DNA of 64,000 nt from an uncultured Oscillospiraceae bacterium (GCA_910586535.1 CAJUHS010000008.1:1-64000); one strand, 5' to 3'; counted from the first letter of the stretch, positions 7,599-16,330 are shown. Translations and numbers: made by a program. Notes: generated by a model not told the origin, from the letters alone.

Positions 7599-7656
7599 CG
7601 CGAGCCTTAAAAGTCTTGGGGACTTACGATATTACCCATAGAAAGGAAAGATCACT

Positions 7657-8940
7657 ATGAAAAAATTATTCGGAAAAATCATTGCAACAGCTGCTGCTCT
7701 GGCGCTGAGCGCGTCCGTATTTTCGGGCTGCTCAAAAACGGACGGGGACAGCGGAAACGTCGGCGGGGCTTCAGCTTCTTCCGCCGCAGAATGGAACGAT
7801 CTGAACCAGACGGAGATCACTGCCGCCATGGGCATGGGCTGGAATCTGGGAAATCAGCTTGAGGCGTCCCAGGACAAGGTGCCAAGCGAAACAGCCTGGG
7901 GAAACGCTGTCATTTCGGAGGAGCTTATAAAGCTTGTTAAGGAAAGCGGTTTCAGCACCGTAAGGATTCCCGTTTCCTACCTGTCAAAGATAGGCGAAGC
8001 CCCCGGCTATAAGATCGACGAAGAGTGGCTCGACCGCATTCAGGAGGTCGTGGACTATGTTGTAGACAACGATCTGTACGCTGTCATGAACATTCACGGA
8101 GACGGTTACTACACCGTTGACGGCGGCTGGCTGCTCTGCGTGGACGAAAATCAGGACGAGATCAAGGACAAGTACGAAAAGGTGTGGGCGCAGATAGCCG
8201 AACGCTTCAAGGACTACGACGAGCACCTGATATTCGAGTCCATGAACGAGGTTTTCGACAATACATACGGCGAACCAAATCCTGCAGGGTACCAAAACAT
8301 AAACGCCTACAATCAGATATTTGTTGATACTGTGCGCAAAACCGGCTCCAACAATGAAAAGCGCTGGCTGCTTATCCCGGGCTGGAATACCAATATAGGA
8401 CACACTGCCGGCGATAAAGGCTTTGCTATACCTACCGACAGTCTTTGCAAAGCGGACGGGAATCGCCTTATGATATCGGTACACTACTACGATCCCTATA
8501 ACTTTACCATTGACGAGAATATTATGTCCGCAAAGACCCAGTGGGGAAAATACGCCGTTGAGGACTACGACAACTGGGGTCAGGAGGACTATGCGGATTC
8601 CCAGATGAAGCTTCTGAACAGCAAGTTCGTAAGTCAGGGATATCCCGTTGTTATCGGAGAAATGGGCGTTCAGGACAAAACTCATCTGAGTTCGGGAATG
8701 AACGAGTTCAGACGGTACTGGCTGGAGTACATAGTAAAGTCCGCTAAAAACAACGTATGTATACCCGTTTACTGGGACAACGGCTGGAACGGCAAAAACG
8801 GCTTCGGTCTGTTTGACAGGCTGAGCAAAACGGTAACTCAGCCTGAGCTTATCGAGGCTATGACAAGAGCGATAAATTCAGACGGAGACTATGAAATAGC
8901 TCCCCCGCAAATCTCCTCTGACAACGGCGGGAACGAATAA
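7657..8940 (+). CDS. GH5 endo-beta-glucanase, lipoprotein
   Basis: Cell-surface glycoside hydrolase family 5, 427 residues, with a well placed AGGAAAG site. The signal peptide ends in a lipobox FSGC with Cys25, so the enzyme is probably lipid-anchored. Catalytic-domain landmarks: MGWNLGNQLEA near 55, STVRIPVSY, NIHGDGYY, FESMNEVFD with acid/base Glu near 197, YDPYNFT, VIGEMGVQD with nucleophile Glu near 334, and YWDNGWNGK. These fit endoglucanase, licheninase or xyloglucanase subfamilies. There is no dockerin or CBM. It has its own promoter and cre-like operator. The WYL-type regulator gene follows 18 bases later, suggesting a two-gene operon. Confidence 0.9.
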   Translation: MKKLFGKIIATAAALALSASVFSGCSKTDGDSGNVGGASASSAAEWNDLNQTEITAAMGMGWNLGNQLEASQDKVPSETAWGNAVISEELIKLVKESGFSTVRIPVSYLSKIGEAPGYKIDEEWLDRIQEVVDYVVDNDLYAVMNIHGDGYYTVDGGWLLCVDENQDEIKDKYEKVWAQIAERFKDYDEHLIFESMNEVFDNTYGEPNPAGYQNINAYNQIFVDTVRKTGSNNEKRWLLIPGWNTNIGHTAGDKGFAIPTDSLCKADGNRLMISVHYYDPYNFTIDENIMSAKTQWGKYAVEDYDNWGQEDYADSQMKLLNSKFVSQGYPVVIGEMGVQDKTHLSSGMNEFRRYWLEYIVKSAKNNVCIPVYWDNGWNGKNGFGLFDRLSKTVTQPELIEAMTRAINSDGDYEIAPPQISSDNGGNE

Positions 8941-8958
8941 ACGAAAAGGACGCCTGAT

Positions 8959-9885
8959 ATGAAGATAGACCGTCTTATAGGAATACTTTCCATTCTTTTG
9001 CAGAGGGACAAGATAACAGCCTCAGAGCTTGCGGAAAAGTTTGAGGTGTCCCGCCGAACTATCGTCCGCGATATCGAGGATATCTCAAAGGCGGGTATCC
9101 CAATTACGGCTTCGCAGGGACGAAACGGCGGCATTTCGATAATGGACGGCTTCAAGCTTGACCGCACCCTGCTTTCCTCCGAGGACATGAAAGCCATACT
9201 GACAGGCTTGCAGGGGCTTGACAGCGTAAGCGAAAGCAGCCGTTACCGCCGCCTTATGGAAAAGCTCAGCGCGGAAAACGCCGTAAATATGGAGAGCGCA
9301 GGAAACAGCATTATTGTGGATCTGTCCTCCTGGGATAAGAGCATGGTGTCCTCAAAGCTTGAAATTATAAAGTCAGCGATAGGAAGCCGCGAAAAAATTT
9401 CCTTTATGTATTATTCTCCCGAACGCACCGAAGAACGTATTATTGAACCGTACCGTCTGGTTTTCCAGTGGGCAAATTGGTATGCGTGGGGGTACTGTGA
9501 AAAACGGAAGGACTACCGAATGTTCAAGCTGACGAGAATGACCGGACTGCACGCCTCGGGCGAAAGCTTTTCTCCCCGTGAAATACCTGTTTACAGCTGC
9601 GATAAGCTGAGGCATACAAAAGGTGAAATTTCAGTCAAGGTCAGGTTTGACAGCTCCGTAATGTGGCGGCTGGTGGACGAATTTGGCGCAGAGTATCTCT
9701 CTTCCGCCGCAAACGGAAACGAGTCTAAGGACGGCAGCATTATCCTTGATTTTACATGGTCGGACGTTCCATCGTTTTTTTCATATATAGCGAGTTTTCG
9801 CGAGGCTGCGGAAATTATCGCTCCCGAAGAATACAGAAAGGAATATTCGGAACTGCTTGAAAATATGCTGAAAAAATACCGATAA
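8959..9885 (+). CDS. DeoR-type HTH / WYL-domain transcriptional regulator
   Basis: A cytosolic regulator of 308 residues. The N-terminal winged helix-turn-helix (residues 1-60) contains ITASELAEKFEVSRRTIVRD. The middle is helical, and a WYL domain spans about 135-225 (EKISFMYYSPE, EPYRLVFQWANWYAWGYC), followed by the C-terminal extension common to this family. WYL domains sense ligands such as nucleic acids or nucleotides, but in carbohydrate loci their ligand is usually unknown. It lies 18 bases after the GH5 gene and is probably co-transcribed, so it may regulate cellulase expression; that is inference from position. Confidence 0.85.
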   Translation: MKIDRLIGILSILLQRDKITASELAEKFEVSRRTIVRDIEDISKAGIPITASQGRNGGISIMDGFKLDRTLLSSEDMKAILTGLQGLDSVSESSRYRRLMEKLSAENAVNMESAGNSIIVDLSSWDKSMVSSKLEIIKSAIGSREKISFMYYSPERTEERIIEPYRLVFQWANWYAWGYCEKRKDYRMFKLTRMTGLHASGESFSPREIPVYSCDKLRHTKGEISVKVRFDSSVMWRLVDEFGAEYLSSAANGNESKDGSIILDFTWSDVPSFFSYIASFREAAEIIAPEEYRKEYSELLENMLKKYR

Positions 9886-10019
9886 TAAAATTAAACGGGA
9901 CCGGAAAAATACTGCATACGTATATCATACTGAGTTTTTAACGCCGTTTTTAAGCATGGATTTTAATTCTCGGTAAAATCAAAAAGTTTTTTATTGATAA
10001 TTAAAAATCAAAAAAGCCA

Positions 10020-10040
10020 GGGCGGATAAAATATCCGCCC
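10020..10040. repeat. GC-rich palindrome, REP-like
   Basis: GGGCGGATA (10020-10028), three-base loop, then its complement (10032-10040). It sits 21 bases before the next ATG. A related GC palindrome occurs at 13934. On the minus strand a T run follows, so it could also act as a terminator. Confidence 0.5.
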
Positions 10041-10061
10041 CGCTTTAACGGAGGAATTTCC

Positions 10062-10820
10062 ATGAATTGGTTTACCACGGAAGAAATTGACAATGATACA
10101 TATGTTATCAGCGAATACCGCCATTGGGAGGAGACTCACTGTTACCTGCTTATCGGTTCAAAGCGATGTCTGCTGATAGATACGGGACTTGGGATATGCA
10201 ATATTTTTGATGAAGTCTCAAGGCTCACAGATAAGCACGTCACCGCCGCTGCTACTCACATTCATTGGGATCATATCGGAGGGCATAAATATTTTCCCGA
10301 TTTTTATGCTCACGGCGAAGAGCTTGACTGGCTGGACGGAAAATTTCCTCTTACCATTGAAACCATAAGAGAAATGGTCTGCGACAGGTGCGAACTGCCG
10401 GAAAATTATGATATAAACACTTACGAATTTTTTCAGGGAAAGCCTGCTGAAATACTTTCCGACGGAGATGAAATAGACATTGGAGGACGCGTTATAAATG
10501 TCCTCCACACGCCGGGACATTCTCCCGGTCATATGTGCTTTTGGGAGAAAGAACGAGGCTGCCTTTTTACCGGTGATTTGGTTTACCTTGATACACTTTT
10601 GGCGTACTACCCGTCAACCGACCCGGAAGCATATCTTGAGTCTCTTAAAAAAATTGCGGCGCTTAACGCAGAAAAGATTTTTCCCGCGCATCATTCTCTT
10701 AATATTGATCCTGCCGTAATTACGGAAATGAGGGATGAATTTCAAAAGCTGAAAGCAGACGGGAAATTACATCACGGCAGCGGTACTTTTGATTTCGGAA
10801 ACTGGGCTGTTTGCCTGTAA
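10062..10820 (+). CDS. Metallo-beta-lactamase-fold hydrolase
   Basis: A cytosolic MBL-fold metalloenzyme of 252 residues, with GGAGG 7 bases before its start. Metal ligands are visible: THIHWDHIGGH near 65-75 (HxHxDH), HTPGHSPGH near 146, FTGDLVY near 170, and PAHHSL near 207. The overall pattern is that of glyoxalase II-like or general MBL hydrolases. Nothing in the neighbourhood indicates the substrate. It stands alone between two intergenic gaps. Confidence 0.8.
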   Translation: MNWFTTEEIDNDTYVISEYRHWEETHCYLLIGSKRCLLIDTGLGICNIFDEVSRLTDKHVTAAATHIHWDHIGGHKYFPDFYAHGEELDWLDGKFPLTIETIREMVCDRCELPENYDINTYEFFQGKPAEILSDGDEIDIGGRVINVLHTPGHSPGHMCFWEKERGCLFTGDLVYLDTLLAYYPSTDPEAYLESLKKIAALNAEKIFPAHHSLNIDPAVITEMRDEFQKLKADGKLHHGSGTFDFGNWAVCL

Positions 10821-11170
10821 ATATATATTTCAAATCTTTTAAATAGAGTTATCTTGCTTCAATGCCAATAATTTTGACAATAATCTTAGTTCTTGAAAAC
10901 ATAGAAATATATTTAAATTACGGAAAAGAAATTATGAGCACCGATAATATTAAATAAATTACCTAGTGCCTGACAGATTATTCGGTTATTTTTATTAATA
11001 AATTATTTTTCCTCAAAATACGTGGTTTGCTTTTGCTATAACAGTAAAAATAAAGTAAATTAATAGGATTTCAGAAAGAAAAATATATAAATAATTATTG
11101 TTATATAACGATAATTATTTATACAAACAACATTTTATTACAGCAAATATTTAATAAGGAGGTCTTCATA
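10821..11170. other. AT-rich intergenic region with a palindrome
   Basis: 350 bases with no credible gene. The one clear structure is an inverted repeat, AAATAATTAT at 11089-11098 with its complement at 11111-11120, about 50 bases before the next start codon. It could be an operator or a weak hairpin of the leader. Confidence 0.4.
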
Positions 11171-11962
11171 TTGAAAGCGGGGATATCAACAGCGTGTTTG
11201 TACCCGATGGAAGTTGAACAGGCATTCCGGCAGCTTGCGGAAAACGGAATAAAAACAGCGGAGGTTTTTGTTAACTCACACTGCGAGCTTTACGACCCGT
11301 ACCGCGGCGAAATGCTGACGATTCAAAAAGAATACGGCGTTAATGTTGTTTCGGCGCACCCATACTCGTGCAGCATAGAACCGATAATGATTTTTACTGT
11401 TTATGAGCGTAGGCTTGCGGATATGCTGGAATATTACAAAAGATATTTTGAGTATATGAATTTTTTCGGAGCAAAGTATTTTATCCTCCACGGCAACAAG
11501 CCGCAGAACCCTTTTCCCGACGAAAAATATTTTGAGAGGTATTTAAAATTGCAGGAGACCGCCGAACGGTTCGGAGTATGCGTTTTGCAGGAAAACGTTG
11601 CTCGGTGCACAAGCAGAGACCTTGATTTTCTTGTTAAAATGAAAGCAGATTTAGGGGACAAGGCGGCGTTTGTACTGGACGTCAAACAGGCTCACCGCAG
11701 CGGTTGCGACCCTTTGGAAATAGTCCGTGCGCTGGGGGAAAATATCAGGCACGTCCATTTTTCCGACCACGGAAAGGCTGGGGACTGTTTGAAATTCGGT
11801 TTCGGAGAGTATGATAATTTCACGCTTTTTAGTGAGCTGAAAAAATACGGATATGACGGAAACGTTATTATCGAGCTTTACAGGGGAAGTCATGACGGAG
11901 CGAAAGATCTGGCGGAAAACTGCAGGGAACTCAATAAATTTCTGACAGAAAATAATTTTTGA
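11171..11962 (+). CDS. Sugar phosphate isomerase/epimerase-like TIM barrel
   Basis: 263 residues starting at TTG 11171, behind a strong TAAGGAGGTC site. The sequence fits the AP-endonuclease-2/xylose-isomerase-like barrel: ISTACLYPME at the N terminus, FILHGNKP near 103, VLQENVARC near 137 (Glu ligand), FVLDVKQAH near 172, VHFSDHGKAGDCL near 196 (His ligands), and VIIELYRG near 236 (Glu ligand). Such proteins bind a divalent metal and isomerise or epimerise sugars; the substrate is unknown. The DUF3795 gene follows after 14 bases, so the two are probably one transcript. Confidence 0.8.
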   Translation: MKAGISTACLYPMEVEQAFRQLAENGIKTAEVFVNSHCELYDPYRGEMLTIQKEYGVNVVSAHPYSCSIEPIMIFTVYERRLADMLEYYKRYFEYMNFFGAKYFILHGNKPQNPFPDEKYFERYLKLQETAERFGVCVLQENVARCTSRDLDFLVKMKADLGDKAAFVLDVKQAHRSGCDPLEIVRALGENIRHVHFSDHGKAGDCLKFGFGEYDNFTLFSELKKYGYDGNVIIELYRGSHDGAKDLAENCRELNKFLTENNF

Positions 11963-11976
11963 AAGGAATAGAAAAT

Positions 11977-12438
11977 ATGAACGGTTTAACATCAACAAAA
12001 TGCGGTTTGGACTGCTCGGAGTGCGGATTTAGAGATAACTGCGGCGGCTGCGGTGAAACCGGCAAAAATTGCATGATCGCATCCTGCTGCGAAAGCAAGG
12101 GACATGAAAAATGCGAAAACTTTTTTGATTCAGGCAGAAAATGCAGTCTCAGAGACGAACTTATTTCGGAGTTTAACGCTCTCGGTATAGAAGATATGAA
12201 AGAAGTCACAAGCCTGGACGCGCTGAAAGGTTCCTTTGTCAATCTTGAATATACGCTTCCGGGAGGACAAAATATCAGGTTCTGGGAGGACGATAAAATA
12301 TACCTCGGCAATCAGATATGCAAAAGAGGCAGCGACAGGTGCTACGGGCTGACTGCGGACGAAAGGTATCTTCTGGTCTGCGAATACGGCGAAAACGGTT
12401 CCGACGCGGAGATAGTGGTTTTCAAACGCAGAAAATGA
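11977..12438 (+). CDS. DUF3795-type cysteine-rich protein
   Basis: 153 residues from ATG 11977 (AAAGGAAT site). The N terminus carries a dense cysteine array, CGLDCSECGFRDNCGGCG and then four more cysteines by residue 50, as in DUF3795 proteins that probably bind zinc or iron. The C-terminal part (about 70-150) is a small beta-rich region I do not recognise. It ends 34 bases before the glyS -35 box. Function is unknown; family naming is by pattern. Confidence 0.65.
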   Translation: MNGLTSTKCGLDCSECGFRDNCGGCGETGKNCMIASCCESKGHEKCENFFDSGRKCSLRDELISEFNALGIEDMKEVTSLDALKGSFVNLEYTLPGGQNIRFWEDDKIYLGNQICKRGSDRCYGLTADERYLLVCEYGENGSDAEIVVFKRRK

Positions 12439-12471
12439 CGGTATGTTTTGCCGCTGTTAAAGCCTTGCCTA

Positions 12472-12500
12472 TTGACAATATGCGCAATTAAGAGTATAAT
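12472..12500 (+). promoter_or_regulatory. SigA promoter of glyS
   Basis: TTGACA (12472-12477), exact 17-base spacer, TATAAT (12495-12500): a consensus promoter ending 39 bases before the ATG at 12540. The leader is too short for a T-box. Confidence 0.85.
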
Positions 12501-12539
12501 TATGGATATGCTTGAAAAATCAAAAAGGTGGTTACTGAA

Positions 12540-13913
12540 ATGGCTGAAAAAAGTATGGATAAAATCGTTGCGCTCTGTAAGGGCAGAGGTTTTGTATACC
12601 CCGGTTCCGAGATTTACGGCGGTCTGGCGAATACATGGGATTACGGTCCTTTGGGAGCGCTGCTGAAAAATAATATTAAAAACGCTTGGCTGAAAAAATT
12701 TGTGCAGGAATGTCCCTACAACGTTGGACTTGACAGCGCGATACTGATGAATCCCCAGACATGGGTGGCTTCGGGACATCTGGGCGGTTTCTCCGATCCC
12801 CTTATGGACTGCCGCGAGTGCAAGACAAGACACCGCGCCGACCAGCTTATCGAGTCCCAGACCGATACCAACCCGACCGGCTGGAGCAACGAGCAGATGA
12901 GCGATTTCATCGAAAATAACGACATTAAGTGCCCTAACTGCGGAAAGAAAAACTTCACCCCTATCCGTCAGTTCAACCTGATGTTCAAGACCTTTCAGGG
13001 CGTTACCGAGGACTCAAAGGCGGAGCTTTATCTCCGTCCCGAAACGGCGCAGGGTATATTTGTAAACTTCGCCAATATCCAGCGTACCACAAGAAAGAAA
13101 GTGCCTTTCGGCGTTGCGCAGATAGGCAAGTCTTTCCGTAACGAGATAACCCCGGGCAACTTTATATTCCGCGTACGCGAATTCGAGCAGATGGAGCTTG
13201 AATTCTTCTGCAAGCCGGGAACCGACCTTGAATGGTTCCGGTACTGGAGGACATACTGCCGCGATTTCCTTTTGGGACTCGGCATAAAGGAGGAAAATCT
13301 CCGTCTCCGCGACCATTCTCCCGAGGAGCTTTGTTTCTATTCAAAGGCTACCACCGACTTCGAGTACCTGTTCCCATTCGGCTGGGGAGAGCTTTGGGGA
13401 GTTGCGGACAGAACCGACTACGACCTTACCCAGCACATCAAAACAAGCGGAAAGTCCCTTGAATACTTTGACCCGGAAACCAACGAGAAATATGTTCCCT
13501 ATGTTATCGAACCGTCTCTCGGCGTTGAAAGGCTGTTCCTTGCTATTGTCTGCGAGGCTTACGACGAGGAGGAGATAGGCGAGGGAGACGTGCGTACCGT
13601 TATGCACCTCCACCCCGCACTTGCACCCGTTAAGGCGGCGGTACTGCCTCTTACCAAGAAGCTTAAGGAGCAGGCGACCGAGGTCTACACCATGCTTTCA
13701 AAGCACTTCTCCGTAGAGTACGACGAGGCGGGACAGATAGGCAAGCGCTATCGCCGTCAGGACGAGATAGGCACGCCTTTCTGCATTACCTACGATTTCG
13801 ACACGCTTGAAAAGGACGGCTGCGTTACCGTCCGCGACCGTGACACCATGGAGCAGGAGCGCGTTAAGATCGATGAACTTGTGGATTATCTTAACAAGAA
13901 ACTGGAATATTAA
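12540..13913 (+). CDS. glyS: Glycyl-tRNA synthetase, single-chain (alpha2) type
   Basis: Charges tRNA-Gly with glycine. About 457 residues from ATG 12540, which follows AAAAGGTGG; the GTG at 12528 lies inside that site. Class II synthetase landmarks: GFVYPGSEIYGGLANTWDYG near the N terminus, a C4-type cysteine pattern (DCRECKTRH and CPNCGKKN), motif 2 FGVAQIGKSFRNEITP, FREFEQMELEFF-like strand, and motif 3 SLGVERLFLAI. The C-terminal anticodon-binding domain ends with DYLNKKL. This is the archaeal/eukaryotic-like alpha2 form used by many Firmicutes rather than the alpha2beta2 GlyQS form. Confidence 0.95.
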   Translation: MAEKSMDKIVALCKGRGFVYPGSEIYGGLANTWDYGPLGALLKNNIKNAWLKKFVQECPYNVGLDSAILMNPQTWVASGHLGGFSDPLMDCRECKTRHRADQLIESQTDTNPTGWSNEQMSDFIENNDIKCPNCGKKNFTPIRQFNLMFKTFQGVTEDSKAELYLRPETAQGIFVNFANIQRTTRKKVPFGVAQIGKSFRNEITPGNFIFRVREFEQMELEFFCKPGTDLEWFRYWRTYCRDFLLGLGIKEENLRLRDHSPEELCFYSKATTDFEYLFPFGWGELWGVADRTDYDLTQHIKTSGKSLEYFDPETNEKYVPYVIEPSLGVERLFLAIVCEAYDEEEIGEGDVRTVMHLHPALAPVKAAVLPLTKKLKEQATEVYTMLSKHFSVEYDEAGQIGKRYRRQDEIGTPFCITYDFDTLEKDGCVTVRDRDTMEQERVKIDELVDYLNKKLEY

Positions 13914-13933
13914 TACATCAATACAGCTTTGCA

Positions 13934-13956
13934 CGGGCGGATTCCGTATCCGCCCG
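13934..13956. repeat. GC-rich palindrome, REP-like
   Basis: CGGGCGGAT (13934-13942) with its complement at 13948-13956, 20 bases after glyS. No T run follows, so it is a poor terminator. It closely resembles the palindrome at 10020-10040. Confidence 0.5.
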
Positions 13957-13987
13957 CAATGCGTTGTGACAATGCGCTTTCGGCAAG

Positions 13988-14021
13988 AAAAAATATCGGG
14001 GCGTATAACTGCTCCGATATT
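13988..14021 (-). terminator. Terminator of the minus-strand small gene
   Basis: AATATCGGGGC (13992-14002) pairs with GCTCCGATATT (14011-14021). Read on the minus strand it is followed by six T. It lies 9 bases beyond the stop of the 82-residue ORF. Confidence 0.75.
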
Positions 14022-14029
14022 CATTGTGT

Positions 14030-14278
14030 TTATATGCTCATAAGAGATTTTATCAGCTTTACCGCAAAGCAGAAGCCCTGTTCAAAGGAGGCTTTCTGCG
14101 CTTCCGTGGTGCAGTCCAAGGCGGCTGACTCTATGTATGAGCGAAGTTCGGGATCCCCAATATGTGATTCGAGAATGATGTTCAATTCACTGAAAGCTGT
14201 AAGCAATTCTTGGGATTCGTATATTTTGAACTCTCCGTTGTCAAAAAGCGCGTCAAAGCTGAATTCGTTTGTATCCAT
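14030..14278 (-). CDS. Small conserved-looking protein, unknown function
   Basis: 82 residues with a good site (GAAAGGAAAATCATT then ATG), its own terminator and a TATAAT element upstream. The sequence is acidic and helical (FGELNIILE-like middle), ending with a segment ALDCTTEAQKASFEQGF followed by FAVKLIKSLM. The tail recalls small Firmicutes proteins of the DUF6809 kind, but I cannot confirm this. No membrane segment or signal. It is divergently transcribed from a probable ribbon-helix-helix gene across a 122-base region with duplicated operators, so the pair may be co-regulated. Confidence 0.6.
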   Translation of the reverse strand: MDTNEFSFDALFDNGEFKIYESQELLTAFSELNIILESHIGDPELRSYIESAALDCTTEAQKASFEQGFCFAVKLIKSLMSI

Positions 14279-14322
14279 AATGATTTTCCTTTCGTGTTTT
14301 ATCTTGATATAATTATATCATA

Positions 14323-14379
14323 TTTTACGTACGTAACTGCAAAATTTCTGTTAATGTATTGAAAATTTTACGTACATAA
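14323..14379. promoter_or_regulatory. Duplicated operator in divergent promoter region
   Basis: TTTTACGTACGTAA at 14323-14336 and TTTTACGTACATAA at 14366-14379, in the same orientation and 43 bases apart (about four helical turns). The first lies just upstream of the minus-strand TATAAT, within its promoter spacer. The second lies 22 bases before the plus-strand start codon. This is the layout of an autoregulated small DNA-binding protein. Confidence 0.6.
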
Positions 14380-14400
14380 ATATTTAATGGAGTATGAATA

Positions 14401-14595
14401 ATGGGAACATTTAACAGAAATGAATATATGCGTGAATATCGAAATAAAAACAAGGACAGCATAAAACAATTAAAAGCGGACATAAAATCAGACGATTACG
14501 ACCTTATAGACGGTTATTGTAAAAAGAACGATATCAGCAAAGCGAAGTTCATTGTAGAAGCCTGCAAATATTACATTGAAAACCACAGCGAATAA
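14401..14595 (+). CDS. Ribbon-helix-helix-like small DNA-binding protein
   Basis: 64 residues, with GGAG 8 bases upstream. A basic N terminus (RNEYMREYRNKNKD) precedes a short strand and two helices (IKQLKADIKSDDYDLIDGYC, then ISKAKFIVEACKYYIE). This is the size and rhythm of RHH proteins such as antitoxins and plasmid copy-control repressors. Duplicated TTTTACGTAC operators lie directly upstream, supporting an autorepressor. No toxin partner of usual type follows; the next gene encodes a large membrane protein. Confidence 0.6.
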   Translation: MGTFNRNEYMREYRNKNKDSIKQLKADIKSDDYDLIDGYCKKNDISKAKFIVEACKYYIENHSE

Positions 14596-14625
14596 TTCTA
14601 ATTTTTAAAAGGAAAGGAAACTGAT

Positions 14626-15597
14626 ATGCCCGGTACCGAAAATAAAGAGCCGCGCGAAAGCGGCGCGGCGGAAATACCCGAAGATACCAAAAAGAAAAAA
14701 GGCAAGTCCTTTATGGACGTTTACCGCGAGGTGAACGAAAGGGAACGGGCCGAGGAGCTGAAACGGCAGAGCGAGCTTGAAGCGGCAAGAGCCGACCGTG
14801 AGCGCAGGGAAAGAGACCGCTACGCCGAAAAGCTGAGACAGGAAAAGCTGGAGCTTCTGAAGCTCAAACAGGGGGTAATTTCAGAGGAGGACGTTCCGGC
14901 GGAGGTCATAGAGGAACGTCACTACACGGTATGGGAGAAAATAAGCAACTATTTTTACCACAACAAGGCATACGTCATTATCGGTACCTTGCTGTTCCTT
15001 ATTCTGGCGTTTCTGGTGTACGACCTTGCCACGCGGGTCACTCCCGACGTTTCGGTAATGATAATCGCCAAGGACGACGCTTTCCAGTTCTATACCGAGA
15101 GCATGGAGCAGCTTTTTGAACGGTACTGCGAGGACTGGAACGGCGACGGAAAAGTGGACGTGAGAGTGTTTTACGCTCCCGCGGTAATGGGGGATTCCCC
15201 CGAAGAGCTGTATACCCGTCAGGCTGACCAGACAAAGCTTGTGGCGGAGTTTCAGGCAGGGGACACTGTCATCGTAATCGCCGACGCGGAGGCCTGCGAA
15301 GCGGTGGGCATTGTAGAGGGAGACGGAGTTTTAGCGGATATAAGCAAGGATTTCCCAGGCGATGAAAACGTTTCGTGGTCGGGCTATATGCTGAGCGGAA
15401 CAGGCATGGCTGAGGATATTGAGTATCCCGCGCTTTCCGATGAACTGTTCGCCGCTTTCCGCGAACCCCGCGGAGGTATCGGTATGAACGAGAAAGAATT
15501 CAGGGAGAATTACGAACACGCTGTTGAGATGTGGAGAAATTATCTGACGGGAAATGAAATAAATCCTCTGCCGGAAGATACTGACAGCAGCAATTAA
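14626..15597 (+). CDS. Single-pass membrane protein with coiled-coil N terminus
   Basis: 323 residues, AAGGAAAGG site, 30 bases after the RHH-like gene. The cytoplasmic N terminus is highly charged, with a predicted coiled coil at about 35-90 (repeated Glu/Arg/Lys/Ala). One membrane segment spans about 117-137 (YVIIGTLLFLILAFLVYDLA). The outer domain (140-310) contains VSVMIIAKDDAFQFYTESME and AGDTVIVIADAEACEAVG, which looks like an alpha/beta fold, perhaps distantly related to periplasmic binding proteins. I do not recognise the family. The next gene, also membrane, follows by 44 bases and is likely co-transcribed. Confidence 0.7.
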   Translation: MPGTENKEPRESGAAEIPEDTKKKKGKSFMDVYREVNERERAEELKRQSELEAARADRERRERDRYAEKLRQEKLELLKLKQGVISEEDVPAEVIEERHYTVWEKISNYFYHNKAYVIIGTLLFLILAFLVYDLATRVTPDVSVMIIAKDDAFQFYTESMEQLFERYCEDWNGDGKVDVRVFYAPAVMGDSPEELYTRQADQTKLVAEFQAGDTVIVIADAEACEAVGIVEGDGVLADISKDFPGDENVSWSGYMLSGTGMAEDIEYPALSDELFAAFREPRGGIGMNEKEFRENYEHAVEMWRNYLTGNEINPLPEDTDSSN

Positions 15598-15641
15598 GTA
15601 TAAAAAGACAATTTTGAAACGTCCGCGAAAGGAGAACCGCA

Positions 15642-16193
15642 ATGAGCAGATTTCGGTTTGAAATAAATGTTGAGCCTAAGGATATCCCGAATCTCGACGA
15701 TTCCCACAAGCGGGACTGTGCCGACGCGCTGAAAAAAGTGATCAATCATGTATTCAAGTACACCATTATTTTCTCTATTGCTGTAATGGCTTTTTTCGGA
15801 TTGTATTCTCTTTTCGGGTTCACATATCTTCTGCGCATGGAAAAAATGCTGCCGCAGATAAATCTTTTCATGCCGCTTCTGGCTCTGGCTGCGTTTATTC
15901 TGGAATTCATTGCTGGCACTATGAATAAGCCCGCGCTGGTAATTGAGGTCATACTTAACGTTTTGCTGATCTTTTCGGCTATACTCATTATTCCGACAGT
16001 ATGGATAGCTCCGTTTGCCCTTTATGCGGCGGTCCTTCACATAAAGCTTATCACCTTTATACCGTTTCACAAAACCCTTTCGGAGCAGGAGGGATACCCC
16101 GAATTTACTCCGCTTCCCCAAAAAGTCGAAACTGACGCGGCGGAAAAAAATTCCGATTCAGAGGAGAAGACAGGCGGAAGCGGTCGGAATTAA
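15642..16193 (+). CDS. Four-helix membrane protein, unknown function
   Basis: 183 residues with an AAAGGAGAA site. After an N-terminal soluble stretch of about 38 residues there are four hydrophobic segments (about 42-62, 74-92, 98-118, 122-142). A hydrophilic Glu/Ser/Gly-rich tail closes it. I do not recognise the family. It ends at a strong terminator and is probably the second gene of a two-gene unit with the coiled-coil membrane protein. Confidence 0.65.
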   Translation: MSRFRFEINVEPKDIPNLDDSHKRDCADALKKVINHVFKYTIIFSIAVMAFFGLYSLFGFTYLLRMEKMLPQINLFMPLLALAAFILEFIAGTMNKPALVIEVILNVLLIFSAILIIPTVWIAPFALYAAVLHIKLITFIPFHKTLSEQEGYPEFTPLPQKVETDAAEKNSDSEEKTGGSGRN

Positions 16194-16220
16194 ATATTCA
16201 AGACGTTGCGTATTAAAGCA

Positions 16221-16252
16221 GCCGCTTTGGAGAAGCTCCGAAGCGGCTTTTT
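16221..16252 (+). terminator. Rho-independent terminator
   Basis: GCCGCTTTGGAG (16221-16232) with CTCCGAAGCGGC (16236-16247), one wobble pair, followed by a T run. It ends the plus-strand unit of two membrane proteins. Confidence 0.85.
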
Positions 16253-16330
16253 CTTTTAACAGCTAAATGTATCAGCTTTTTGTACCGTGTAAGAATCCCG
16301 CGGCAATTGTTAGCGGCGTGGCAGACAAAA

